Below are positions 12,301 to 27,300 of a stretch of 64,000 bases of DNA, piece after piece (within the stretch, counting starts at the first letter, position 1; the number at the start of each line of letters is the position of its first letter). Location of the stretch: positions 83,988,193 to 84,052,192 of the forward strand of contig JBCFYV010000012.1 in NCBI GenBank assembly GCA_039000515.1, written 5' to 3'. Source of the DNA: Timema cristinae. Taxonomy: Eukaryota; Arthropoda; Insecta; Phasmatodea; Timematidae. The notes beneath the pieces are model-generated. The model was not told where the DNA came from. It ran no database searches and saw nothing but the letters and a program-made list of their open reading frames with translations. Made by a program: the position numbers and the translations under genes.

Positions 12301-15300
12301 TTCAGCGCTTCCCATATTGTTTATCCTCACACTCGACATCCATGAAGGCTATTAATAGATCCTTCCATAATCATAGTGTTGCTCTTGCAACTTTCTCACC
12401 GCATATATATGAGATTTACTGTAGACCTTCCTGGTCTGTAGCCATACTGCTCCTCTCTCAAACCTTCTTTCATTGGTCCTCTAATTCTTCTCTCCATTAT
12501 ATTTTTATACAACTTCGCACAACGAGTTATCAGGCTGACTCCCATGTAATTTCTAGACTTCTTCTTGTCAGCTTTCTATGAAGATAATTACTATCATAAC
12601 CTTCATACAGTTCTCTGGGATCCTCTCCTCTTTCCATATTATTCGCTTCACTCAATACAGTGACTGCAGTCCTCTTTCCTCTGGTGTGTTTCAAATTCAT
12701 TGTTGCAAATGTTTCATATACAACATTGGAGTAATTTTTCTCCCTTGCACCACTAATATTGCAAGTATCCCCACCCCTCAATTGTGACTATTGTCTTTAC
12801 GTCTATTTGTGTTTGTTTTGACAGAAGAAGAAGGCCATTGTGATCACAGCCAGGGTCCACCCTGGAGAGACGCCGTCTTCTTGGATGATGAAGGGCTTCA
12901 TGGACTTCCTTACAGGAGACTCAGATCAGGCAAAGGTCAGATATCTCACACTATCAATAAAAAGCTAATTCTTCAACAGAAGGAAAATTTAGCTCAGTTG
13001 GTAGCGTCAAGGGTCCATGGTTTGGTTCCTGGCATGTGTGAGAAATTTATCATTGATGAAATTTAAGCTTCCCCTTTTATAATGATGAATTCACGGTCAA
13101 AGGTTTGGGTGTTCTTTCTCTTTCACAGTAAAGTTAGTTTGTAAGTCGTGAGCTGATATAATGTGTTAATCCATAAAGTTAAATATTCCAAATCAATTAC
13201 CAATAAGATTCTTTTATAAATTATTTATTCACTACAAAATAAGGAACAGCACAAACACATATGGAAGTAGTTGCTTACTAAGGTTAAATCAATGCCTACT
13301 TGATCACATGAAACAGGATGCTTGATGCTGATGAGTGTTGTCACTTGCTTGTCAAAGGAGCTGAGGGAGAAGTTCATCTTCAAGCTGGTCCCGATGCTGA
13401 ACCCCGATGGGGTGATTGTGGGGAACAATAGGTGTTCCCTGACAGGCCGGGACCTCAACAGACAGTACCGCACAGTGATACGAGAAACCTACCCACCTGT
13501 GTGGCACACAAAGCTCATGATTAGAAGGTGTGCAGAGAACTGGTATCACACATTATTATTTGTGTAATGCACGACATTTTCAATTTTAATCTAAATATTA
13601 GAGTGGTGTCAAATCTTAATATTTATATTACCTACAAATACTATATCTTGAAAAAAATTTTTAGGAAAATAATAAGAGCACAAATAAAAGTAAAAATATT
13701 AACATATTAACTTATTAAACGCTTTTAAAAATTAAAAACAGGGGCTTACAAACAACTTTACAAGCTGACTACTATGACTTAAAATAATTAATCTAAGTTA
13801 ACAGGATTAAGAGGACGTTATCAAACTGAAGAGTGAGAAATCTTGTTTAGATTAAAACTATCCTTAATATAACTGCCCAAGAATTGAACTTTGGATCAGA
13901 ATTTACTGTGCTATGATGCACCTAACTTGTGCCTTGTTGCAGACTGATCGAAGAGTGTGGTATTGAGATGTACTGTGACCTTCATGCCCACTCTCGCAAG
14001 CACAACACCTTTATCTACGGTTGCGAGAACAAGCGCTACCTGGAAAGACGCCTTCAAGAGCAGGTGTTCCCGCTGATGCTTCACAAGAATGCTGCTGACA
14101 AGGTGGGGAAAGGGGAGCAAGTCTTGTGTCAGGCACATATCACTTGCTCAAAAAGGCGCCAGATCAGAGTTAGGTCAAATCAACTATTTTAGGAATCCAA
14201 ATCTTCATTTTATCTACAAACCTCAAATTGAAATCCGAATCTTTGAAAAAATTATGAACTTAAGTGGAATTAGAAAATGAAAATATAAACTTATGTTAAA
14301 ATGTTTTGTTACAATACATTCATTATAACACTAATAAATTCAGTTTAAGGTTAAATTAATGTTCTGGGAGTCAACCTCAATGGTCTTGGAGTAAAGTGCT
14401 CACTCGCCTCAAGACTCGATATTTATAGGTTAAACCCAACCCAGATCAACAGATTTTTCTTGAGCAATAAAAATCCAGCACAGTTTCCTTTGGAAGGGAA
14501 GTAAAGCTGTCGGTCCCATGTCGATTGTGGCGTGTAAAATAACTCTGAAAAATATGTGAAAATGCCTTGGAAAAATTGGTAGATCCTCTCGTTCTCGCTC
14601 AAAGATTATCGTGTGCTGATATAATTATTAGTTGGTTTAGAAAGTGCACTTTAAATATCTCAAATAAATACAAAATAAAGGTCTTGGGTTTGGATGTTAA
14701 GTTTATCCACTAATTATTGTGGAACTGAACCAACCATAAGTAGTATTATAGCTTAAAACTAATACCAATTAAAACCTGCTTCAGTGGTTGTATAGTCTAA
14801 GGCTTCACTCTTGGAATAGACTAGCTTGCCAATGACAGGAAAATTGGAATTAAAATCCTGGTTGGGTGGACTGGGGTGGTTTTTCTTAAATGGTTTTCCC
14901 TTCTCCCTTCATGCAAATGCAGGTACAATCTTTAAATTCACCCTTTCTCATTCCTAACTCATTAGTGTAATTAGTAGGTATGCTTATAACCTGAACAGGT
15001 AGTAAGAAGCAGTGAAAAAAATCCAACTAAAATTTTAATAAAACAATCCTTTTTAATTTTTTTGAAGCTTGAATTTATTATTCTTTTCATATATTCTTAA
15101 GAATTTGAGGGCCCCCATCCCTACACGAGATGAAATTTGTCTGTGTACTCCTAGTTCTCATTTGAGGACTGCAAGTTCCGCATACAGCGCTCCAAGGAGG
15201 GCACGGGCCGCGTTGTGGTGTGGATGATGGGGGTGGCCAACAGCTACACTATGGAGACTTCGTTTGGAGGCTCCACACTGGGTGGGCGCAGCGACACCCA

Positions 15301-18300
15301 CTTCTGCCCCCAGGACTATGAGATGATGGGACGGTACTTCTGTGAGACACTGCTAGACTACTGTGATATGGAGCCTGCAAAGGTCAGGAGGACCCCTTTT
15401 GATAGAGAATAAACACACCACAGATAAAATAATATATTTCCTTTTATTATGTTACTTACCACTGATTAGCCATTTTAACTGGAAGTAATAATAACACATA
15501 TGCTGTTATTAGTCCCATTGACTGGGAATGTAGTGTGAAATCTTACCAGGCAGGTTAACAGTGGTAGTGATCAGTAATGTTCTAGTCTGGATCACTGAGG
15601 GTTTCCAAGGGACTAATGTTGGATTACTGGCTGATTGGGGCCTTCAAGTGGAATGCTACCAAGTAGGATAGTAGTGATTCACATTACATTATGCTCACAA
15701 ATTCCTTTACATAGCAGAGATGTTTTAAAAACCACAAAACACTCTATTAACATTTTGTTTTGAATAAAATCTTTCCCATTTAACATTTATTTGTTTATTT
15801 CATGCTCATTTTATGGACAACTTTATGGTAAGCATGTCCATTGAGACCTTGGTGAATGCAGAAACAAGGTTAACACATCTTCTAGTTAGTACATTAGCAC
15901 TTAGTTAACATCATTTGGGAAAAAATCTTGAGTTGATCTTGAAAAGTTTCTTAGTCACTGGTTCAAATATCGATTGAGGAATTTCAGTGGAATATTGCCT
16001 AATCAGTGTAAAGTTTAATATCTGCCAGTAGAGGCCAGGTGCAAGTAACCCTAATATGTTGTGTACAGTCTATCCTTTCAGGTAAATAATATAGAGTATG
16101 TTAATTGCAAATCACTTCACTAACATTAATATCATTTGGAGTTTTTTTTTTAACTAAATAAGCCAATACCATTCAGTTGAACATAAATGTAGGTAGGAAT
16201 TAACCCCAATGTTTGTTTGCTGCTTTATACTTAGATGATAGCAGGGAGTCGAACTGAAATTTTTATTGGTTCTGGTTCCGGTTCCTGTTCTCTAAACAAA
16301 CATTTTAAAAGTTCCGGCTCTAATTCCGGTCAGAGCATAATAAAGGTTCCAGTTCTTTTCGGTTCCTGATAGTGTTCCGGTTCTGGTTATTTAATTTAAT
16401 TTTAATTTTAGCACAGCGTCTTTCTATCATTTCGGGTTACTTTACTGTACTAATTCTGGTTTTTTAATGAATGAGAAAGGTTATATATTTTTTATATTTA
16501 AAGGAAGTGTATCCACATTTGCATATAAGGAGAGCGGAGAACCACTTTGGAAATAACATTCTGGATCAAAAGTATTGCTAGATTACAATTATAACATACC
16601 TTAATAACCATAGTGCATCCTTATAATTTGCATCTTGATCTGTCACCGTCAATCTCATAGTCAAAAAACTTCCAGACTGAGTTTTCTTTAACGCACCCCA
16701 TCAATAGTGTTATTTAAACCACTTACTAACAAACAAAAATAATCACCTCCACATTGTACACAAGGAAAACATTCACTGAGCTATTTGCTAATTTAAACTT
16801 GAGTGAAAAAAATTTTAAGTTTGCATTTTGCACCCTTCATCTCACTTTTCCTCTAATATAGGCTGTTCAACAACCACCAGATTATCAGTTTTTACTTCCA
16901 GGGAGTACTAAGTACAATAGGCTTAGAGTGGGTGTCCAAAAGAGATGATTTCTTAATTTATGTATTTAAACTTCTAGGAATGTGGTATTATATGCTGTCT
17001 ATCAAAGCTAAAGACATCTTCTTAAAGCTCTAGCTTAAACATTAAAGTGAGAAAACAGAGCACAATGTGACAGTCATGACATTCCTTCGTAATCTTAACT
17101 CATTAGTGTGTATATCTAAGGGCTCATTAACTCTTTTCTAATCACCTTAGAAAAGAGGTTTCAAATAAAGTAGTAATATATCAAGACCTTTCAGAACGTA
17201 CTGGGAAAGGGGTAACACAACATTTCAAAACTAAACTAAGCTTAGGGAAAAAAAAAGTGTGCAGCATGTCAAAATTATATACAATTCTGTTAGACTAGGA
17301 ACCTTTAAGAACCTTTTAGAACCTTTATAAACCTTACATTATTTAATGATTCCAATTCTGGTTATGGTTCTTCAGAATAGTGTTTTAAGGTTCTGGTTCC
17401 TTAAAAATAAATGTTAATTTCGGTTATCGGTTCCGGTTCGACTCCCTGTATTATAGTTATGAAACTCAAAAGTCCGCCAAAAACCTCACTTTGCTAACGT
17501 TGCTTGGTAACGAAAATGATGTTATCACTTCGCTAACCTTGTTTAGTGACAAAAATGGTGTTATCACCTTGCTACATCAGTTAGGTGACAAACTAATGAT
17601 AATCACATAGCTTACGTTAGTAAAGTGAAATTTTTGTAAATGCTGTTTCCCCAAACATCACTTCGCTAACACCCGCGTCACTTCACTAACGACAGTAAAA
17701 CCACTTATTTTTCATTAACAGTACTAGAAAATAAATAAACATTATTATATTATTAAAATTTTAGCTATTCAAAATATAAATAAAAAAATCAGAAATGTAA
17801 AACTTAATTTTCTATGAATTTTGGAAAAGTTAGCATCATTAACACATGAATTTTGTATGGTTTTTCACTTACAAAATCCTAATTCCAATAAATTAATAAA
17901 AATGTATCATTTTTTATATTATTGTTTAAAAAATATGTTATAGGCCTACTTATTAAAAATACATATTTTATTTGGATTTTAGACATTATAACATATTTAT
18001 GTTCATTAGCAAGTGATGGATTATGGGTATCCACTTTGGTAAAACTAAAAAAAAAAAAACATGAGAAAATTGTAATTGCTAAAAGTATTATGTTTTTAGT
18101 TTTGCAGTCATGGCAACCATAAATATTTACTGTAATTATTTATATTGCATGAAAAAATATTCCAATAGTTCTTCAAGGAGCAAGGGAATACTTCATCAAC
18201 AAGTTAAGATGTTTTAATGATTAATATTTAATTTATTTATTGTTTATACTTGTAACGAAGTTATATTCTTTATACATAATTCATTAATGTAACTAATTAC

Positions 18301-21300
18301 AATTTTTTTATTACTTTTAACTTACATTTGCTTCTTAAGTCTATTTTCGATAAATTGTATATTATTTTTTTATTACTTCTAACTCTACATTTGTCATCTT
18401 AAGTCGATTTTTGGATCAATTTTATATTAATTTTATATATAATAGTTCACCACTTTTTATATTGTTACTTTCCATCACTTATTTAAATTTCTTTCTACTT
18501 GCAATCAATTTGTAACTTTGATTAAATTTAAATCTTTTTCTGATTTTTACGATACACTCCCATTTGAGTTTATATTTAAAATTATTTTATTACTAGATAT
18601 TTCTTACTTTTGAATTTGTTTAAACCAATTTTTACATTATAAATACTGTACAAGTCACACATCTCCTTTCTAAGATTTAAATGCTCCTCACTACCAATTT
18701 CTTGAAATGTTTAGTATCTTTTAATCACCATGCAAATCTAACAGCTGTCTCGGAACCTTTCCTGAGCCAAAAGAAGTAAATAAATTAGGGATAATCCCTC
18801 GAATCCTTAAGGATATTCAAATTTTGAGGATTCAAGAAAATTTTGTATTCGAACCTCAAGTCCTTAAAAAACATATTTTTTCAATTTTTCAAGTGAAATT
18901 TGTTTTATATTTCTAATACTGCTTATTGGTGGCTCAGAACCAATTATAGTTAATTAAATACTGAACTTAACAGCCAGGCCCCAGACCAGTAATTTAACAC
19001 TTAGGTTAACTGAATTCATAGATGTTATAATTTCCTCTTATATTAGTAATTTTTCCCAAGATTTATATTTGGATTCAAGATTCAGAGATTGGAGATTCAA
19101 ATTCATAAAATAGTGGATTCGACCCAACTCTAAAAGAAACACACTTCATCTTCAACTGGGAAATCTGGTACAGAGCCTTTGCCCACGTTGAGCTCAGTGT
19201 TGCTAATAAAAATAACCAATCATGTTGCAGATATCCTTTGGTAGGAACGTCTGAGGAACAAGATCATCAACAGATTGTTGAAGGAGGGTCCAACGCTGAC
19301 GAGCCTACCAACATAAATCTTTCCGACTACACTAGGTAACATAACCTCTACGACTACCAGGTAGTGCTAACTCTCGGACTCTACCAGGAAACAACACCAC
19401 TTTGATTACACCAGATAGCATTACCTCTGTGACTACCAGGTTAGCTTTAACTATCTGACTACCAGGGAACAACACCTCTCTGACTACACCAGGTAGCATT
19501 ACCTCTGTAACTACCAGATAGTTTTAACTATCTGAGTCTACCAGGAAACAACACCTCTTGACTATACCAGGTAACATTACCTCACTGACTACCAGGTAGC
19601 TTTAACTATCTGACTCTACCAGGAAACAACACCTCTTTGACTACACCAGGTAACATTACCTCACTGACTACCAGGTAGCTTTAACTATCTGACTCTACCA
19701 GGAAACAACACCTCTTTGACTATACCAGGTAACATTACCTCACTGACTACCAGGTAGCTTTAACTATCTGACTCTACCAGGAAACAACACCTCTCTGACT
19801 ACACCAGGTAGCATTACCTCTGTAACTACCAGGTAGTTTTAACTATCTGAGTCTACCAGGAAACAACACCTCTTTGACTATACCAGGTAACATTACCTCA
19901 CTGACTACCAGGTAGCTTTAACTATCTGACTCTACCAGGAAACAACACCTCTTTGACTACACCAGGTAACATTACCTCACTGACTACCAGGTAGCTTTAA
20001 CTATTTGACTCTACCACAAAACATTCCCTCTATGACTACCAGGTAGCTTTAACTCTCTGACTCTACCAGGAAACAACACCACTTTGACTACACCAGGTAC
20101 AATTCCCTCGCTGACTACCAGGTAGCTTTAACTATTTGACTCTCCCAGGAAACAACACCTCTTTGACTACACCAGGTAACATTCCCTCACTAACTACCAG
20201 GTAGCTTTAACTATTTGACTCTCCCAGGAAACAACACCTCTTTGACTACACCAGGTAACATTCCCTCTCTGACTACCAGGTAGTTTTAACTCCCTGACTC
20301 TCCCAGGAAACAACACCTCTCTGACTACACCAGGTAGCATTACCTCTGTAACTACAGGTAGCTTTAACTATCTGACTCTACCAGGAAACAACACCTCTTT
20401 GACTACACCAGGTAACATTCCCTCTCTGACTACCAGGTAGTTTTAACTCCCTGACTCTACCAGGAAACAACACCTCTTTGACTACACCAGGTAACATTAC
20501 CTCTCTGACTACCAGGTAGTTTTAACTCCCTGACTCTACCAGGAAACAACACCTCTTTGACTACACCAGGTAACATTACCTCTCTGACTACCAGGTAGTT
20601 TTAACTCCCTGACTCTACCAGGAAACAACACCTCTTTGACTAAACCAGGTAACATTCCCTCACTAACTACCAGGTAGCTTTAACTATTTGACTCTCCCAG
20701 GAAACAACACCTCTTTGACTACACCAGGTAACATTACCTCTCTGACTACCAGGTAGTTTTAACTCCCTGACTCTACCAGGAAACAACACCTCTTTGACTA
20801 CACCAGGTAACATTCCCTCACTAACTACCAGGTAGCTTTAACTATTTGACTCTCCCAGGAAACAACACCTCTTTGACTACACCAGATAGCATTACCTCTG
20901 TAACTACCAGGTAGTTTTAACTCCCTGACTCTACCAGGAAACAACACCTCTTTGACTACACCAGGTAACATTCCCTCACTAACTACCAGGTAGCTTTAAC
21001 TATTTGACTCTCCCAGGAAACAACACCTCTTTGACTACACCAGGTAACATTACCTCTCTGACTACCAGGTAGTTTTAACTCCCTGACTCTACCAGGAAAC
21101 AACACCTCTCTGACTACACCAGGTAGCATTACCTCTGTAACTACCAGGTAGTTTTAACTCCCTGACTCTACCAGGAAACAACACCTCTTTGACTACACCA
21201 GGTAACATTCCCTCACTAACTACCAGGTAGCTTTAACTATTTGACTCTCCCAGGAAACAACACCTCTTTGACTACACCAGGTAACATTACCTCTCTGACT

Positions 21301-24300
21301 ACCAGGTAGTTTTAACTCCCTGACTCTACCAGGAAACAACACCTCTTTGACTACACCAGGTAACATTCCCTCACTAACTACCAGGTAGCTTTAACTATTT
21401 GACTCTCCCAGGAAACAACACCTCTTTGACTACACCAGATAGCATTACCTCTGTAACTACCAGGTAGTTTTAACTCCCTGACTCTACCAGGAAACAACAC
21501 CTCTTTGACTACACCAGGTAACATTCCCTCACTAACTACCAGGTAGCTTTAACTATTTGACTCTCCCAGGAAACAACACCTCTTTGACTACACCAGGTAA
21601 CATTACCTCTCTGACTACCAGGTAGTTTTAACTCCCTGACTCTACCAGGAAACAACACCTCTGACTACACCAGGTAGCATTACCTCTGTAACTACCAGGT
21701 AGTTTTAACTCCCTGACTCTACCAGGAAACAACACCTCTTTGACTACACCAGGTAACATTCCCTCACTAACTACCAGGTAGCTTTAACTATTTGACTCTC
21801 CCAGGAAACAACACCTCTTTGACTACACCAGGTAACATTACCTCTCTGACTACCAGGTAGTTTTAACTCCCTGACTCTACCAGGAAACAACACCACTTTG
21901 ACTACACCAGATAGCATTACCTCTGCGACTACCAGGTTAGCTTTAACCATCTGACTACCAGGAAACAACACCTCTTTGACTATACCAGGTAGCATTACCT
22001 CTGCGACTACCAGGTTAGCTTTAACCATCTGAATACCAGGAAACAACACCTCTTTAACTACACCAGGTAACATAACCTCTCTGACTAAAACAGAAAGTTC
22101 AAGTGAAGATTTACTAGGAATAATTTGAGTGATTTATAGTCCATTATAATCAGCATATCCAAGGTGCTACAATACACTTATGTTAGGTTTATAAACAATT
22201 AACAATACAACACTTTAATTTTTGATATGAACTCTCCTAACTTTAGTCAAATTAAAACCATAAAACTTTCCCTGGATGTTTCCCCTTCCATACATATCCA
22301 TAATTCCTGTGCAATCGTCTTACCCTTGACCACTGGTACAAATCCTCATAGTATTTGTTAGAGAAAGGGTCATTCATGAATGTGGTAAATCACCATGAAA
22401 CTCTCCTCCGGGATGAGAGGCATAGTCTCCGGAGTTTTTCCTGTGGTGGCACATTATAGGCACAGTAGTTTCTGTTTTTGTTCATCACATGTTCATTTAT
22501 TCAGTATACAACTGGCATACAACCACTTCTGTATCATATTAATTCTATGGTAAAGGTGTAAGCTTTATCTTATATAATGGATAGGAATCTGTGGGCTCAT
22601 GATTTAAAAAGTGTTATATGCTTTGGTGGCTGTATGATTTAAGGCATCAATCTCGTAATAGACTAGATTGCCGGTGACTGGTAGATCGAAGTTCGATCTC
22701 GGTCGGGTGTACTGGGGGTGACATTTCTTAAATGGTTTTACACTTTACCTCCACACAAATGTGGGTACACTTCTTCTAAATTCAACCTTCTTAATCCCTA
22801 ACATGTTAAAGTAATTAGTATATTATACATGTATAACCTGAAGGGGTAGTAAAATGCACTGCTAAAAAAAGTTTTAAAATTTAAAGTGGCTTATTTTTAA
22901 ATAATTAAGAAAATCAAGTCAAAGTAAATAATTATAGAATTACATTTTAAATATACTTTGATAGAAACCAAATCATAATTATGATTCAATTTAATGTTCT
23001 TAGTGAAAGTTAAAATAAAGCATTTGTGAAAATGTTCTACTAGTGATGACTGATATGTCACCGACATCTCTGGATGGGACACCATGTGGGTGTGGTCACA
23101 TTGCTCCAATGAGATGATGATGACTATGTGGTGACAGTAGGAATCTCAAACCTACTTAATCCTAATTAACAAGATCATGACGATAATAGAAACAATTATT
23201 GCCCTTGTGGAAAATATGTATTGTACCGCCAAGAATCAAATCCAGGTCCTATAGATTAGTAGCCAGGAACGCTAGCCACCAGATCAAGAGACTAGTCTGA
23301 TACATATCATGGTTAGATTCAAGTTTGGGCTCAAAATTTTGAATCCACACTCAGGCTTAGTGGTTACATTTCTTGAGCAAGAGGCAAACACTTGCTGGTT
23401 GTTACTACTCTTTATGGTAGTATCGCCCAATCATGTCTGGGGCCATGTATTGCAAACGTTTCGGTGTTGTTTCAGTGACGAGGGTGACACAAGCAGTTGT
23501 TCAGATGAGGAGAAGCCAGAGAAGAGTGCAGAAGGAGGGTGGATGACTTTGATTGCTGCCCTCCCCTTCGTGTGCCCCCTCCTTCCCCTGTGTTGCCCAA
23601 GAGGGAACACCACAAGGCTTTGTTGCACCGGGTCAGTTCCAACATACATTGCAGTCTCTGGTACAGGGCTGTAGGCCTTCGCAGGCTGTATATAAGAGAT
23701 AAAAGATTAACTAACTGTAGTCACATTTTCCAACTCATCACTCCTGTATTGGACTGGATCTCCATGACAAGAATATCGAAAATTTGAATCTCTCTCGGTT
23801 GTACTTGGGGTATTGTATGAAATAATTTTTCACTCTCTCTCCAGGTAAATGTGGGTACACTTTCTCTAAGATTTTACCTTCCTCATCCTTATTCCATTAT
23901 AGTAATTAATGTATGCATATAACTTAAATGAGTTATATCTAATCTGTGGTGAAAAAACATGATTGATGTGTTTTGTTAAATATGAATGAAAGTTTTATCA
24001 AATCTTGAAGAATATTTAGGATTCTAGTATTAAAATAATTTCAGGTTGAAGTCCAATTTTTTTCTTTGTTAACACATTCATTAAGAATTTGGATAAACTT
24101 AGCAACCGATTTTCCTCTCATGCCAGGATCATGCGATAAACTCAACGTTAACTTAACGTAAAGGACCTCCTCGTGTGTTTAAATGGAAGCGATCAAGATT
24201 CACTTAACTTAAAGTTGACTTGCAGTTAACTTAACGTAAAAGATGTCTTGGGAGGTCTTTTACTTTACGTTACTTGAAGGGTATCACATGATCTAGCCAG

Positions 24301-27300
24301 CCAATCATTATGCGAGTGACATCAACAGGGCTATTTAGTAATTAATTTGTTGGTATTATGACCAATGTTTACTCTTTAGCGTAAGTTCTAGTGATCAGAC
24401 ATTGAAACAAAATAATTAAACTAAAATAGGGAACTAAATTTATCAAAAAAGTTTAATAATATATATTTATTACATTGATTGTAAACTGTAAACATTCACA
24501 GATCATCACTTTACAAATAGTACAAAACCACAGATCATACTCGAGAATGCATATGTTTGGCTCGAGTTGTTATGTTAAGTTAAATGAATCGTGATCACAC
24601 ATAAGTTAAGTTAACTTTAAGTGAACATTACATTAAGTTATGTTAAGTTAACGTTAAGTTGATCGTGTTCCCGGCATCAACCAAATGCATTAAAATAGCA
24701 AATGTTATTATTTAGTTTTCTACAGAAATTTAAGAAATAATGTAAAAAAAAGCCCTTAGAATTGAAGAAAATAATTCATACTAATATAAATGGAAACTAA
24801 CAAAATAAAGAAAAACGAAAAATTAACCAACAAGTGCAAATTTAACCAAGAAAGCCCACTAGGTAAAGAGGAAAGATGTGTAAAGAATCCAGTGCACAAA
24901 GCTGACTTCTTTTTCCTTTATTCTGTCTTATATAATAGAAGTTACCACATACACATTTAACCACAAATAGAGTAATATTTCAGAATTGTTGCTTTTATGA
25001 AACAAAGTAGAGAAAAGATTAAAGACACTTTACCAAATACTAAACTAGGTACTCCATTTTGAATGGTTTTTTCATTAAATTTGCAACTATTAGTTTTTTA
25101 TTTATTTTCTATCAAAATCATTTGGCCAGTGAGACTCTTAATTGTTAAACATCATACTGACGTAGGAAAGTTAACCTCATGTCTACCATATTTTCTTTGA
25201 TTTTGACCCACCTCGGTGGTGTAGTTGGCTAACGTGCTTGTCGTGTTTAGCTCTACTGCTGAGGACGGGGAGATGAGGTTCGAATCTCGGTCGGGTGAAC
25301 TGGGGGTGTTTTTCCTAAATGGTTTTCCACTCTCCCTCCACGCGAATGGGGTTCACTTCCTCTAATTCAACCTTCCCAATTCCTAAATCCATTAACGTAA
25401 TTAGTACTTAAAGCGTAATACCCGAACGGGTAGTAAGACGCGGTGCTAAATATTATTATTATTAATATTAATTCTTTGATTTTAATTTGAGATTTGTAAT
25501 TAAAATGATGATTTGAATTTATTTGAATGTGTATTCAACTTATACTTTATAACGTTATTGTTTTTCTCGCACAGCGATGGGCGCCAATTATGACGTTTCT
25601 GCTTCTCTCTCCCACGTTGTGCACCAATTATGAAGTTTCGGACTTACGGATCCCTGTCTTGGGTCAAAATTGATGAGATATTACGTTTAATTAGCTGATA
25701 ATTGCCCCGTGGTCGAGCACTAATTGAAGAGTTTACTGATGATTAGAATATTGTATCAATTAATACACACTTATTATGTTGACATGTTTTTATTTCTACA
25801 TCTCGGTTTATTTCAAGAGAAAATAGATCATGTCGTCGACGAACTATTTACGCGACCTATAGCACGATCGTAGGGATCGCGGACAGGAGCTGCAGTCCCG
25901 AGTACTTCAAGGACTGGACGCCTAGTGCCCTTTCATTGCACCATTCTTTGTATATATCCATTACTCATGGAAGCTTCGAGAAGGTTGTGTTATAAAAAAT
26001 TAAAATACAAGACAAAAACATCTCGGTGTTACTAGGAGGTTCGAGAGCCGGAAACTGACTCAAGTTACTTTTTTAAATCTCTGTTCGATCATTCGAGAAG
26101 AGGAAGTTATTATTTAAAAATCTTATATTGTCAACTTGACTTGACTGGCACACTCTGACGTCACTTACAGTAGCGTGTACCTTCTTGGAACAAAAATTGA
26201 TTAAGGCCATGTACTAGATTATAATTTAAATGAAATAAGATACGTTTATAAAATTAGGACGATATTATTGTCAATGCTCTCACATATTTTTAGGGGCAAA
26301 TCAATAACATTACAACTTATGTAGTTTTATTGGTGATTGAACATGAAGGATAATGTATTGTTTGATGTAGCACACTCATAGAACGTGGACAACAGTGTTT
26401 TGTTTGTTGTGGACCTTGAAGGAGAATGTTATATTTGTTGCAGAACATGAGTGACAGTGTTTGGTTTGTTGTAGAAAATGAAGGAGACTGTTTGTTTGTT
26501 GTAAAACATGAGTGACAGTGTTTTGTTTGTTGCAGAAAATGAAGGATACTGTTTAGTTTGTTGTAAAACATGAGTGACAGTGTTTTGTTTGTTGTAGAAC
26601 ATTAAGGAGCTTATTATGTTTGCAGAATATCAAGAGTTGTAACTTGGAGAAGAGTCCGCCACCTGTACGTAAGGTATTGCAGGTAAAAACTCCCTCTCTC
26701 TTCTCATCATTGTGAGACAACAATAATTGCTCTCTTCCATCAGACAACATTGTCCTTGTTCATGAGCTCCTTGGTGATATGGTTGGGAAATCCTAGGTTG
26801 GATGTAGGGGTGTGTGAAGCTTTGAAACGCCAACCTGGGTTTGAAACAAACATCAACTACAACTTTTCTTGTAAGGGAAAAAAAATCAGGCTTCAACAAT
26901 TTCGAAGCTTTGCCTATAAAATATTGACAGCTAAGATACTCAAACTATGGTCAATTATGGCTATGTTGGCAGCATTTTACTAAACTGAGCTGGCCACAGG
27001 CTGGAAAAAGGTACTGATGGTTATATAAACATTTCAAATTATATTCTTATGGAAAAAATCTGAAATAATTTAATATATAATAGAAATTAATAAAAATAAA
27101 GAAAAATGAAAGATAGACTATTAAGTGTAAATTTAATTAAGAAACCCCACCTAGGGAAAGAGGGAAGGGAGTATTTCAATTTGTGTGTAAAGTGTATTCC
27201 CTCTTCTCTTTTTGTTTGATAAATGCTGGAATATTACTCAATTTGTGTTAAAATTTGTGTTTAAATGTGTTTTTGACTATTTTACTATAGAAAAGAAACT

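Noticed and set aside
11693..12581. Several plus-strand open frames of 100 or more residues
   Set aside because: They are antisense to a decayed LINE reverse transcriptase; the meaningful reading is on the minus strand.
12985..13035. tRNA gene candidate (TTAGCTCAGTTGGTAG...)
   Set aside because: The second half does not fold into a cloverleaf; it is a SINE-type relic. The same applies to all SINE heads here.
21771..22073. 100-residue open frame on the minus strand
   Set aside because: It is a translation of the 79-bp satellite; the repeated LFPG/VVKEV text follows the repeat period.
19295..22090. CRISPR array
   Set aside because: There are no distinct spacers; the whole 79-bp unit repeats, and the context is eukaryotic.
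26317..26899. Minus-strand open frames rich in [14 protein letters not shown] text
   Set aside because: Translation of the 61-bp minisatellite.
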